A stretch of 50,588 nucleotides of DNA from Thalassotalea sp. GTDB lineage: Bacteria > Pseudomonadota > Gammaproteobacteria > Enterobacterales > Alteromonadaceae. Made by a program: the position numbers and the translations under genes. This document shows, piece after piece, positions 17,229 to 25,237 of this stretch. Below the pieces are notes generated by a model. It was given only the letters and a program-made list of their open reading frames with translations, did no database searches and was not told the DNA's origin. Location of the stretch: the NCBI GenBank assembly GCA_022448425.1, contig JAKVCY010000201.1, positions 1 through 50,588 on the forward strand, read 5' to 3'. The first letter of the stretch is position 1. Each line of letters starts with the position of its first letter.

Positions 17229-18187
17229 TGGCACTTGGACCAATACAACAGGTAAAGATTGCTACAAAGAGCATCAAACGCTTACTTTTGGATACCGATA
17301 CTGTAGAGCAAATTAGAGCTTCTTTAGCTCAAACGAGCTGTCAGCCCTCTATGAAGAAGTGCTATCAACACTTATCTTCTATGGAAAAAGCAGATCAATT
17401 CAATCAGTTCTGTTTGAGTCGTTCGAAAGCAGACTTACGTCAGTTTCTACAAAATAAAGTAACGGTTAATTCCCCTGATTATTGGCAGCAAGTCAGCAAT
17501 TTTGATGGACCTGTCATCTTCGTAACTCCTCACTACGGGCCTTTTACAATAGGTTGTTTAAAGGCGGTTTTCGACATGGGAGAAAATAAAACAATAAATG
17601 CATTTTACGACTCACCCGAGAAAAACCCTACAACGGCGATTTATAAGGATGTACTGAATGCTCTTGGCGAAAATTTCAATCCTATATATAACGACAAGAG
17701 AGGTTTAGTCAGAGCTATTAAGTGCCTAAAAAATAAAGAAATTGTAACTATGATGCCGGATGTCTTTGACCTATCGGGTCAATCGATCTCTGTACCGTTT
17801 TTCGGTCATTTCACAACAGCAATGGCAGGTACAGCCTTTCTTGCGCTTAAAACCAATGCGTTAATCATGCAGGGCTATTGTGTTCCAACCAAATCAGGCG
17901 GTGTTCACTGCGTGTTGGAGCAACCATTTCAATATCAACAAACAACTGATTTTGAGCAGGATGTTTATCAACTAACTAGCCGCCTATTTTTATCGATGGA
18001 AAAGCAAATATCCGAAGCCCCTGAGCATTGGATATATCTGCGTCAGTTGCGCAATCGACTTGGATTGCCGCTTCCTCAAAGTGAAAACTTTAATGCCAGT
18101 AAGAACAAAATACTTGCCGTTGTTAAGAACCTAAACATGAATGCGAAGGAAATTGAAGATGCTTTGAATGCATTTTCCAATCATTAA
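17228..18187 (+). CDS. LpxL/lysophospholipid-acyltransferase-like protein
   Basis: 319 residues. The core GPVIFVTPHYGPFTIG resembles the HxxxxD/E block of LpxL/HtrB-type acyltransferases (usual form HFGNWE), with His102 present but Thr in place of the acidic residue. MMPDVFDLSGQSISVPFFG and the following ALKTNALIMQGYCV match the later blocks of that fold. There is no N-terminal membrane anchor, unlike LpxL. It could acylate the peptide, or a lipid carrier, in the RiPP-like pathway. The start overlaps the previous stop by one base. Confidence 0.7.
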   Translation: MALGPIQQVKIATKSIKRLLLDTDTVEQIRASLAQTSCQPSMKKCYQHLSSMEKADQFNQFCLSRSKADLRQFLQNKVTVNSPDYWQQVSNFDGPVIFVTPHYGPFTIGCLKAVFDMGENKTINAFYDSPEKNPTTAIYKDVLNALGENFNPIYNDKRGLVRAIKCLKNKEIVTMMPDVFDLSGQSISVPFFGHFTTAMAGTAFLALKTNALIMQGYCVPTKSGGVHCVLEQPFQYQQTTDFEQDVYQLTSRLFLSMEKQISEAPEHWIYLRQLRNRLGLPLPQSENFNASKNKILAVVKNLNMNAKEIEDALNAFSNH

Positions 18188-18205
18188 TAAGTAAGGAGAA
18201 GAAGT

Positions 18206-18547
18206 ATGTTTCGTTTATTAATCTTAGTAATAGTTGCCGGCTTTTGTATGACAGGTAATGCCGCTGATAAAAAAGAGTTGGGCTTCAAACTTGATGTAAC
18301 TGTTAAGGGATTCTTTTCGCCAGAAGTGACAACTGCAACGGTCAAGTCTGTTACTCCTGATTCACTGGCCGAGACATTGGGCGTTAGAGCGGGCCACAGG
18401 TTAATATCAATCGATGATTGTAAAATTCCGGGTTGTCCTGCTAGCGTAGCAAAAGACTACATATCCCAGGATATTGGCACTAAAGTTACTTTTGAATTTA
18501 TTTCAGAAGCCGGAACCAATTATACAATTGCTATCCCCCTACAATAA
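18206..18547 (+). CDS. Exported single-PDZ-domain protein
   Basis: 113 residues with a Sec signal peptide (cleavage about GNA-AD at residue 20) and one PDZ domain (TATVKSVTPDSLAETLGVRA, then GHRLISIDD). A Cys-x4-Cys pair (DCKIPGC) suggests a periplasmic disulfide. PDZ domains bind peptide C-termini, so it may hold or guide the exported product of this operon. It has a good AAGGAG ribosome site and is directly followed by a terminator, which makes it the last gene of the operon. Confidence 0.82.
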   Translation: MFRLLILVIVAGFCMTGNAADKKELGFKLDVTVKGFFSPEVTTATVKSVTPDSLAETLGVRAGHRLISIDDCKIPGCPASVAKDYISQDIGTKVTFEFISEAGTNYTIAIPLQ

Positions 18548-18554
18548 CCAACAA

Positions 18555-18576
18555 AAAACCCGCCGAAGCGGGTTTT
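18555..18576 (+). terminator. Rho-independent terminator of the RiPP-like operon
   Basis: A 9-bp perfect stem (AAAACCCGC / GCGGGTTTT) with a CGAA tetraloop, 8 nt after the PDZ gene. It marks the right end of the five-gene unit. Confidence 0.9.
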
Positions 18577-18913
18577 ATCCAAATGGTTTAGCACATTTTT
18601 GCGCAGAGTAAATTATCAGTAGTAAGGCTTAGTGAGCGTCGTTTAGTGCGCTACACGAGCGAAACTGTAACGCCGCTAATGACAATTTAATCAAGCTACA
18701 TCATGCCGCCCATACAAGACTTATCCACTTGTTTTTATTGGAATAACTACATGGGAAAAAGTATTGACACCCCACTTTATACCCCTGCACATTTAGCACT
18801 TAAGTTAACCAGTTGAATTTTAATGAAATAATATTATTTCCTATCGTTTCAAGAAAATTCATTACTCTTAAATGCAACCCTGTTGGCCCATGAACACCAA
18901 AGGCTAAAAACTA

Positions 18914-18947
18914 TTGAACAGCTTTCTTGATTCTTAGCTACCTGCAT
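18914..18947 (-). pseudogene. Remnant of the 5' end of a sugar MFS transporter gene
   Basis: The minus strand from 18947 reads MQVAKNQESCS, matching the first residues (MQVNKNQESYS) of the intact transporter that starts at 32184. The similarity then stops and the frame closes after 32 codons. It is a truncated copy carried by the island's flanking repeat. Confidence 0.7.
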
Positions 18948-19075
18948 TTATTTCTACTCGATTGACCATTTTCATTATCTAGTTTTAATTCTGAAAATGC
19001 GTTCATTTAACTAAGGCTGAGATAATTGAACAAATTTATTTTGTGAGCATAAGAGTTTCAGTAATCAGCCTGTAA
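18914..19075. repeat. Island-flanking imperfect direct repeat, copy A
   Basis: Matches 32151-32325 in the same orientation. A 45-bp block (18996-19040 against 32246-32290) is identical, and the flanks match with small indels. It includes the promoter region and first codons of the FHS transporter gene. The two copies bracket the SDR operon, TonB receptor, halogenase, AraC and transporter genes. Confidence 0.85.
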
Positions 19076-19434
19076 CGGATATTCGTAGTAGCTATTGTTA
19101 ATAAAAATGGATCAGTAATTGAATATAACGCGCATTACTCCAATTTTTAGAAGATATTATCTTCTGATTATGGGGGGGTGATGTAATGCTCAAAACTCCC
19201 ATCATCAATCGCAGTTTCAAATCTCACACAACCTGAATGACTATTGTAACTATGCCAGTCGAAATTTGATTATCGACATACAGCATAATTCATTAAACAG
19301 ACTCTATTTTAATCTACTCTTTTTCCTTTATAACAATTTTGTTTAATATTCTCAGCCACAGATAAATGGACGCCTTAATCTGAGACTTACCTAATAATAA
19401 ACTCATCAGAAAACTGGTACCTACAAGGAACAAT

Positions 19435-20265
19435 ATGACTACAATCGATCTTTCAGGACAAACAATACTCATCACGGGGGCAGCTGGTAATGGTATTGCA
19501 GCTGGCATATGTAAAATATTGCATCAGAGTGGTGCAAAACTGATTATCAATGATTGTTTAGCAGAAAAAGTTGATGAAGTGGTAAATTTGTACCCTGGTT
19601 CTTTTGGCGTCGTTGCTGACATTAGTTCAGCCAATGCCATTGAAGGCATGTTTGCATATATAGATAAAAATGTCGGCAAAATCGATGGCTTAGTTAACAA
19701 TGCCGGCGTCGGCCTAAATAAAAGAGCTCATCAAGCCTCGGTTGATGAATTTGATCGCCTTTACGACATTGATGTTCGAGGTTTATGGATGATGAGTAAG
19801 GCGTTTATTAATCAACTAATTAAACACAATAAAACCGGCAACATTATCAATGTATCGTCAGTACATAGTCATTCAACAACAGCTGGTTATGCTATTTATG
19901 CCAGTGCAAAAGCAGCGGTAGATTCCCTAACACGTGGTATGGCGATAGAAGTTGGTAAATTGGGCATAAGGGTTAATTCTATTGCGCCAGGATATGTCCA
20001 TGCAGAGCAAAATTTTAAACTTATTGGCAAGTGGACTGAAGATCCCCAACAATGGATTAATAATCACGCCACGGACCAACAGGCACTACCTCATCAAATT
20101 GACAACATTGATGTTGGCTATTCAGTCGCTTTTTACCTGTCAAATTTAAGCCGCAGTATCACTGGCCAAACCATCATAATCGATAACGGTATGACGTCGA
20201 TGCTTTATAACAACAAATTTTTTGCCCAGCAAAATGAAAAAAACTCACAAGGAGTCAGTGCATGA
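19435..20265 (+). CDS. SDR-family NAD(P)-dependent oxidoreductase
   Basis: 276 residues, classical short-chain dehydrogenase: cofactor site TGAAGNGIAAG near residue 15, NNAG, catalytic Ser in INVSSVHSH and Tyr/Lys in YAIYASAK, then the IAPGYV segment. It probably oxidises a sugar or sugar-lactone hydroxyl as an early step of the pathway. AAGGA lies 7 nt upstream of the ATG. First gene of a six-gene operon; its stop overlaps the next start (ATGA). Substrate unknown. Confidence 0.88.
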   Translation: MTTIDLSGQTILITGAAGNGIAAGICKILHQSGAKLIINDCLAEKVDEVVNLYPGSFGVVADISSANAIEGMFAYIDKNVGKIDGLVNNAGVGLNKRAHQASVDEFDRLYDIDVRGLWMMSKAFINQLIKHNKTGNIINVSSVHSHSTTAGYAIYASAKAAVDSLTRGMAIEVGKLGIRVNSIAPGYVHAEQNFKLIGKWTEDPQQWINNHATDQQALPHQIDNIDVGYSVAFYLSNLSRSITGQTIIIDNGMTSMLYNNKFFAQQNEKNSQGVSA

Positions 20266-21392
20266 AAATAGTAAACATTACCGCATTTGAAGTGATAGTA
20301 CCCGCCCACCCCGGAGTGATTAATAGTGAAGGCCTGAACAAGCCTTTGCATAAACTACCTGTGGGGGCAAAAGGTGGCTGGTCGGTGCAATTTGATCAAG
20401 TACCTAAACTTATCATTAAATTGACACTAGACAATGGCATAATTGGCTGGGGCGAATTATATCGCGCACATAATTGGCAAATGGTGGAAGACATTAGCCA
20501 GTTATTAATAGGTTTAGATTTACGAGATCTTAGCTTACAGAAACTACCGTTTGCTTTTTGTCGTGAATACGATGGCTTCGAATGTGCGATTTACGATGCA
20601 TATGCTCGTAGCATTGGTGTCCGTGTGGTAGATCTGCTTGGTGGTCCAGTCAAAGAAAAAATAAAAGTAGGCGCTTGGTCAAGCCATCGTCATGTCGATG
20701 ATATTGGGGAGCTAGTTAAAGGTTTTGCCAAGCAAGGTTACGATTGCGTTAAATTTAAATGCGATATGGATGATGATGTTGCGGCATGGGCTCGTGAAAT
20801 TGACCAACATGCGCCTGGGATGAAAGTGATTCTTGATCCAAATGAGCGTTGGTTAACTTCAGCAGATGCCCGTATTCGTATCGATGAGTTACAAGCAGTA
20901 GGTAATGTTTTATGCCTTGAAGATCCTCTGCCGCGTTGGCAATTAAATGAGTACGAGCGCTTGCGTGGCTACGGTAACATTCCAATAGTATTGCATGTTT
21001 CTTTGCCCTATGTGCTACATGGCCAAAGTAAACAAGATGCTATTCAGGCGATCATAGCTCAAGGTGTAGATGGTTTTAATTTCAACTGTGGACTGGCTGA
21101 TTTTCAACGTCTAGATCATGTTGCCAGCATAGCAGGATTACCTTGTTGGCATGGCTCTGAAATTGACTTAGGCATATTAGAAGCCATGTATCTTCACTCA
21201 GCAGCAGCGGCTGAATCTTGCACTTGGCCAAGTGATATTTTTGGCCGTATGATCCGTAGCCATGACTTACTGAAAAAACCTTTGTACATGACACCTCCTT
21301 ATGCAGAATTACCGCAAGGTGATGGTTTGGGCATCGAAGTGGATGAAGAAATGATTGAACAATACAAAATTAAAGAGGTTACTTACCAATGA
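20262..21392 (+). CDS. Enolase-superfamily (mandelate racemase/muconate lactonizing type) sugar-acid dehydratase
   Basis: 376 residues with the N-terminal capping domain and a barrel carrying VKFKC (the KxK base region), ILDPNERW (first metal Asp) and CLEDPLP (second metal Glu). The third metal position reads LHVSLPY, with His where many members have Asp/Glu. WHGSEIDLGILEA closes the active site. Members with this layout dehydrate sugar acids to 2-keto-3-deoxy acids, which fits the KDG-kinase-like gene downstream. The exact acid cannot be read from sequence. It overlaps both neighbours by 4 nt. Confidence 0.82.
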   Translation: MKIVNITAFEVIVPAHPGVINSEGLNKPLHKLPVGAKGGWSVQFDQVPKLIIKLTLDNGIIGWGELYRAHNWQMVEDISQLLIGLDLRDLSLQKLPFAFCREYDGFECAIYDAYARSIGVRVVDLLGGPVKEKIKVGAWSSHRHVDDIGELVKGFAKQGYDCVKFKCDMDDDVAAWAREIDQHAPGMKVILDPNERWLTSADARIRIDELQAVGNVLCLEDPLPRWQLNEYERLRGYGNIPIVLHVSLPYVLHGQSKQDAIQAIIAQGVDGFNFNCGLADFQRLDHVASIAGLPCWHGSEIDLGILEAMYLHSAAAAESCTWPSDIFGRMIRSHDLLKKPLYMTPPYAELPQGDGLGIEVDEEMIEQYKIKEVTYQ

Positions 21393-22279
21393 GCCAAACA
21401 ACCTATAACAACCCCTTTTCGCCAGAAAATAGCGACCGTCACGCTATTTGGGAAATGTTAGTAAAGCGGGATATTCAAGCTTTTGTGCAGCAAAACTGGT
21501 CCATGGTCGCCGATGACTTTCTTGAACAAGGGTTTATGGGCATAGGCGCCCATAAATTAGATAATCCAGATTCATGGACTTTAGCCTACCCAACCTTAGC
21601 CGCTTATCGTGATGACTGGTTAAATCAAGCAAAAGTTTTTGCCCAAACCAATTGGGATTGCGATGCTGAACAAGCATTGCATGACATGACTAACATGAGA
21701 GACATAGAAATAGCAGGCAACTCGGCGCTACTGCATAAAAAGTTCGATGGTGAAATAGCCAAAAAAGACGGCAGCAAAACTCAGTTTAAATTTCAAACAC
21801 TGTATCGCTGCCTTAAAGTAGAGGGGCAATGGAAAATTGCAGGCTTTACTGGTTACATGCCTTTTCCTATGGGTGAAAAATCGCCAGAAGAGTTACCAGG
21901 AAAATACTGCCCATCTGAGGCGACCCAACATGTGACGGCTGGACCTTATTCGCCAGTATTGCAAGTAAATCCAGGACAGTTAGTGGTGATCTCTGGGCAA
22001 GCAGCGATTGATCCAGCAGGTAATGTTATTGGCAAAAGCATTGAAGAGCAAACACGCTTAACCTTAGAAAATTGCAGTCAACAATTGCAATATGCAGGTT
22101 GTGAGTTGGCTGACGTGTTTAAAGTAAATGTCTATTTAGAAAACCTAGATGACTGGCCGCGTTTTAACGAAGTATATTTATCCTATATGCCTAAACCTTT
22201 ACCCGTACGAACCGCAGTTCAAGCAGGGTTATTAATGGACTTAATTGTCGAAGTCGAAATGTGGGGGATCAAACGATGA
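21389..22279 (+). CDS. Fusion protein: NTF2/SnoaL-like domain plus RidA domain
   Basis: 296 residues. The first ~165 (DDFLEQGFMGIG, then LYRCLKVEGQWKIAGFTGY) look like an NTF2/SnoaL fold. Residues from about 175 form a complete Rid/YjgF domain (GPYSPVLQV, VISGQAAIDPAGN, VFKVNVYLEN, PVRTAVQAG) including the Arg that binds the substrate carboxylate. RidA proteins hydrolyse reactive enamines/imines, so an amino or imino intermediate is likely in this pathway. The fusion is unusual. Overlaps both neighbours by 4 nt. Confidence 0.8.
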   Translation: MSQTTYNNPFSPENSDRHAIWEMLVKRDIQAFVQQNWSMVADDFLEQGFMGIGAHKLDNPDSWTLAYPTLAAYRDDWLNQAKVFAQTNWDCDAEQALHDMTNMRDIEIAGNSALLHKKFDGEIAKKDGSKTQFKFQTLYRCLKVEGQWKIAGFTGYMPFPMGEKSPEELPGKYCPSEATQHVTAGPYSPVLQVNPGQLVVISGQAAIDPAGNVIGKSIEEQTRLTLENCSQQLQYAGCELADVFKVNVYLENLDDWPRFNEVYLSYMPKPLPVRTAVQAGLLMDLIVEVEMWGIKR

Positions 22280-23037
22280 AATGGGATATGTTAACTTCAC
22301 CCGAGCTTGATGCCATAGATAGAAATACCCCTGTTATTTTACCTATTTCGGCAACAGAACAGCATGGTAAACACCTGCCATTAGCAACCGACCGTCTTAT
22401 TGGTGAACACTTTTTACAAGTGCTTGATCAAGAAATAACTGAGGATATGCTGATTTTACCGTCAATTGGTATCGGTTATTCCGCACACCACCTTGATTTT
22501 GCTGGTACCTTGAGCGTATCCCACGACACCTTTATTCGCCAAGCAATCGATATTATTGACTGTGTTATAGGTCATGGTTTTCACAACATTGTCATTTTTA
22601 ATAGCCATGGTGGTAATCAAGGCGTAGGCACTATGCTACTGGAAAATATCGGCCATGCAAATTCTGACTGCCAAATTGTTTTGGCAACCTGGTGGAAACT
22701 AGCACATCAGGAATTACTCAAGCTTAATGAAAGTGGTAAAGGGGGCACAGGACACGCTGGCGAATTTGAAACGTCATTATTGCAATACTTCGCCCCTGAA
22801 ATGGTACGTGAACAAGTGATTGAAGACGGTGCACATATAGCCAGTTATCAGTGGAATGAAGGCGATATGCTCCATGGCACGCAAGCATCATTATACCGTT
22901 CACTCAAACAAACCACAGCCAATGGTGTGTTTGGTCGTGCAACGACTGCTTACGCCGACAAAGGTGAAGCTATTACCAAACTAATCACAGCACAACTAAA
23001 GAAAATTATCGAGGATTTGAAACAAAATGAAAAATAA
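22276..23037 (+). CDS. Creatininase-family amidohydrolase
   Basis: 253 residues from the ATG at 22276 (ATGA overlap with the previous stop; the upstream in-frame start at 22261 is inside the RidA gene). Metal-binding motifs of the creatininase family are complete: ATEQHGKHLPLATD near residue 26, IVIFNSHGGNQG, and GTGHAGEFETS. The family opens cyclic amides or formamides. Here it may open a lactam or lactone, or remove an N-acyl group, from the pathway substrate. It overlaps the RraA-family gene by 11 nt. Confidence 0.85.
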   Translation: MKWDMLTSPELDAIDRNTPVILPISATEQHGKHLPLATDRLIGEHFLQVLDQEITEDMLILPSIGIGYSAHHLDFAGTLSVSHDTFIRQAIDIIDCVIGHGFHNIVIFNSHGGNQGVGTMLLENIGHANSDCQIVLATWWKLAHQELLKLNESGKGGTGHAGEFETSLLQYFAPEMVREQVIEDGAHIASYQWNEGDMLHGTQASLYRSLKQTTANGVFGRATTAYADKGEAITKLITAQLKKIIEDLKQNEK

Positions 23038-23728
23038 TACCCCGTGGAATAATGATAAAGAGCTTTTTGAGTTGGTTCGTCGCGAGCTTTTTACTGGTGT
23101 TGTCGGTGATGTAATGGATTCACTCGGTTATCAACATCAGTTTTTACCGCCTCAGGTTCGTGCGCTGCAACCAGAGAAGCTGTTAATTGGCCGAGCGATG
23201 ACGGTTTTAGAAGCGGATGTATTTCATCATACTAATGGCAAGTCAGATCAACCGGTTATGGACCGTGCCTTTGGCGTAATGTTTGATGCACTTGATGATC
23301 TAAAAGAAGATGAAATTTATATTTGTAGTGGTTCATCACCTCGTTATGCCTTATGGGGTGAATTGATGAGTACTAAAGCAAAACAACTGGGCGCAGTAGG
23401 TGCTATCGTCAACGGTTATCACCGTGATACCAAAGGTATATTAGCGCTAAATTTCCCGACCTTTTCTTTTGGTGCTTATGCACAAGATCAAGGCCCTAGA
23501 GGAAAAGTAATAGCTTGGCGAGTGCCGATTGAAATTGAAGGCGTACGCATTAATGATGGGGATATTTTGATTGGAGATATCGACGGTGTTTGTGTTATTC
23601 CAAAACAAATTGAGCAGGAAGTTTTTATTAAATCACTAGAAAAAGCCAGCACAGAAAAACTAGTACAAAAATCACTACAAGAGGGTATGAGCACTGTAGA
23701 CGCTTGGGACCAATTTGGGGTGATGTAA
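23027..23728 (+). CDS. RraA-family protein, probable class II aldolase/decarboxylase
   Basis: 233 residues of the RraA/HMG-aldolase fold: GVVGDVMDSLGY, GELMSTKAKQLGAVGAIV, then NGYHRDT, where the RD pair that binds metal and substrate is kept and the usual DG is NG. Enzymatic members split 4-hydroxy-2-oxo acids to pyruvate, which would fit the last step of an Entner-Doudoroff-like route. A role as RNase E inhibitor is unlikely in this setting. The gene ends 1 nt before the kinase start. Confidence 0.82.
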   Translation: MKNNTPWNNDKELFELVRRELFTGVVGDVMDSLGYQHQFLPPQVRALQPEKLLIGRAMTVLEADVFHHTNGKSDQPVMDRAFGVMFDALDDLKEDEIYICSGSSPRYALWGELMSTKAKQLGAVGAIVNGYHRDTKGILALNFPTFSFGAYAQDQGPRGKVIAWRVPIEIEGVRINDGDILIGDIDGVCVIPKQIEQEVFIKSLEKASTEKLVQKSLQEGMSTVDAWDQFGVM

Positions 23729-23729
23729 A

Positions 23730-24656
23730 ATGATGCATATTATTTTTGCTGGGGAATGCATGGTTGAGTTTAGACGGATCAGTAAACATAACTACGCTCG
23801 TTCATTTGCAGGCGATGTTTATAATACCAGTATTTATACCAAACGTACCTTAGCTGACAAAGCAAAAGTGTCATTTTTCACCGCATTAGGCGTAGATCAA
23901 GTCAGCGAAGAAATGCTAGAGACTTGGCACCAAGAAAATTTAGATACTTCGTTGGTATACCGCACAAAAAAAACCAATCCCGGTGCTTATATGATCGAAA
24001 ATGACACTCAAGGAGAGCGACATTTTAATTATTGGCGCAATCATTCTTCAGCTCGACAAGCGATGCAATTATTCTCCGACTCAGGAGATAAGCTCGCCGC
24101 CCCCTCCCTGTTCTATTTTTCAGGGATTAGCTTGGCTATTTTACCAAAATCAAGTCGTGAAATTTTGTTCGAAATAATCAGCCAGCTAAAAACGCATAAG
24201 GTAAAAATAGTCTTCGATCCAAACTACCGGCCAAGCTTATGGGATTCGGTAGCTGAAGCTCAATGTTGGATAAATCGTGCCTATGAAGTCTGCGATATGG
24301 CTTTACCAGGTTTTGATGATGAAGCTGAATTATTTTCCTTAACAGAGCCAGAGCAAATGCTAGAGCGTTTACAAGCCTTTGATATTGAAGAGGTTGTATT
24401 AAAAGCCGGAAAATTAGGAGTGTTTGGTGTAGCACAGGGAGAAACATTTCATACCCCCTTTGTATCGCCATCAGTTGTGGTGGATACCACCGCAGCGGGC
24501 GACTCTTTTGATGCCATATACCTCGCACGTCGTTTACAAGCATACTCGCCAAAAGCATCGGCTTTAGATGCGGCACAAGCAGCCTCTTTTGTAGTCGGTT
24601 ATTCCGGTGCTATTGTGCCTAAACCAGCATTTGAAAAGTTTTTGCACACGCTATAA
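23730..24656 (+). CDS. PfkB-family sugar kinase, 2-keto-3-deoxygluconate kinase-like
   Basis: 308 residues. GECMVEFR at the N-terminus, PGAYMIENDTQGERHFNYWR and VFDPNYRPSLW are typical of KdgK. The catalytic block is VVDTTAAGDSFDA (Asp of AAGD). It would phosphorylate the 2-keto-3-deoxy acid made by the dehydratase upstream. Last gene of the operon. A weak hairpin follows at 24729-24756. Confidence 0.87.
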   Translation: MMHIIFAGECMVEFRRISKHNYARSFAGDVYNTSIYTKRTLADKAKVSFFTALGVDQVSEEMLETWHQENLDTSLVYRTKKTNPGAYMIENDTQGERHFNYWRNHSSARQAMQLFSDSGDKLAAPSLFYFSGISLAILPKSSREILFEIISQLKTHKVKIVFDPNYRPSLWDSVAEAQCWINRAYEVCDMALPGFDDEAELFSLTEPEQMLERLQAFDIEEVVLKAGKLGVFGVAQGETFHTPFVSPSVVVDTTAAGDSFDAIYLARRLQAYSPKASALDAAQAASFVVGYSGAIVPKPAFEKFLHTL

Positions 24657-25237
24657 TTGTCGAATATTTTTACCAAATTTATTTAAAATAGGATCATGAA
24701 ATTATTACGTGGTTTCACCCTGGTTAAAAACAACTAAGGAGTACTACTTAGTTGTTCTGCTAGAGTGACTAATAATGCTGTTAGATTGAAATTAGCCATA
24801 GCTCTTCAAATATAACTAAAAAGATGTAACACTTTGTTATTTATCAAATAAAGCAATTGCATAGGTGCAGAAAATAGCACGACTCATTAGTAGTTCGCTG
24901 TACTTACGTAGAATAATGTAAGGAACAAAGTAGAGTACCACGCCATTGTAATACGTACCATGAATGACACTTCATAAAATAAGAGCCACAAATGCTCCTC
25001 CCCAATAAAGAACCCAATTATGTTTTTTTGAGGCTCTCCGCTACATTGCGTTTTCTTGAAGAAGAATGTTAAACAACAGCAAATAATGTTCAGAATTATC
25101 AGGTGTAGTTTTGTATACGCTTTTGATTTATTACTTTTATATAGTAGGTATCGTTGGTTGTAACTATTATTTGTACAGCCATAAATAATCAATAGAACTA
25201 AAGCTATTATTATAAAACTACAATTTTGGAGATAAAG
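24657..25237 (+). other. 580-nt intergenic region between kinase and TonB receptor
   Basis: It contains the hairpin at 24729-24756 and otherwise AT-rich sequence with no believable gene. A 127-codon minus-strand frame (24887-25270) reads into the receptor gene and has a low-complexity composition. The receptor promoter should lie here. Confidence 0.5.
24729..24756 (+). terminator. Putative terminator after the kinase gene
   Basis: A perfect 10-bp stem (AACAACTAAG / CTTAGTTGTT), 8-nt loop, 73 nt after the kinase stop. No T-run follows, so it may be an mRNA-end hairpin rather than a strong terminator. Confidence 0.5.

Larger units (their letters stand above)
18577..19434. other. 858-nt non-coding region at the left edge of the catabolic island
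   Basis: No full gene. It holds copy A of the flanking direct repeat (18914-19075), including the broken first codons of a transporter gene. The promoter of the SDR operon should lie in the last 300 nt, but no clear pair is visible. A G-run (19170-19176) and AT-rich stretches are the only other marks. Confidence 0.6.
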
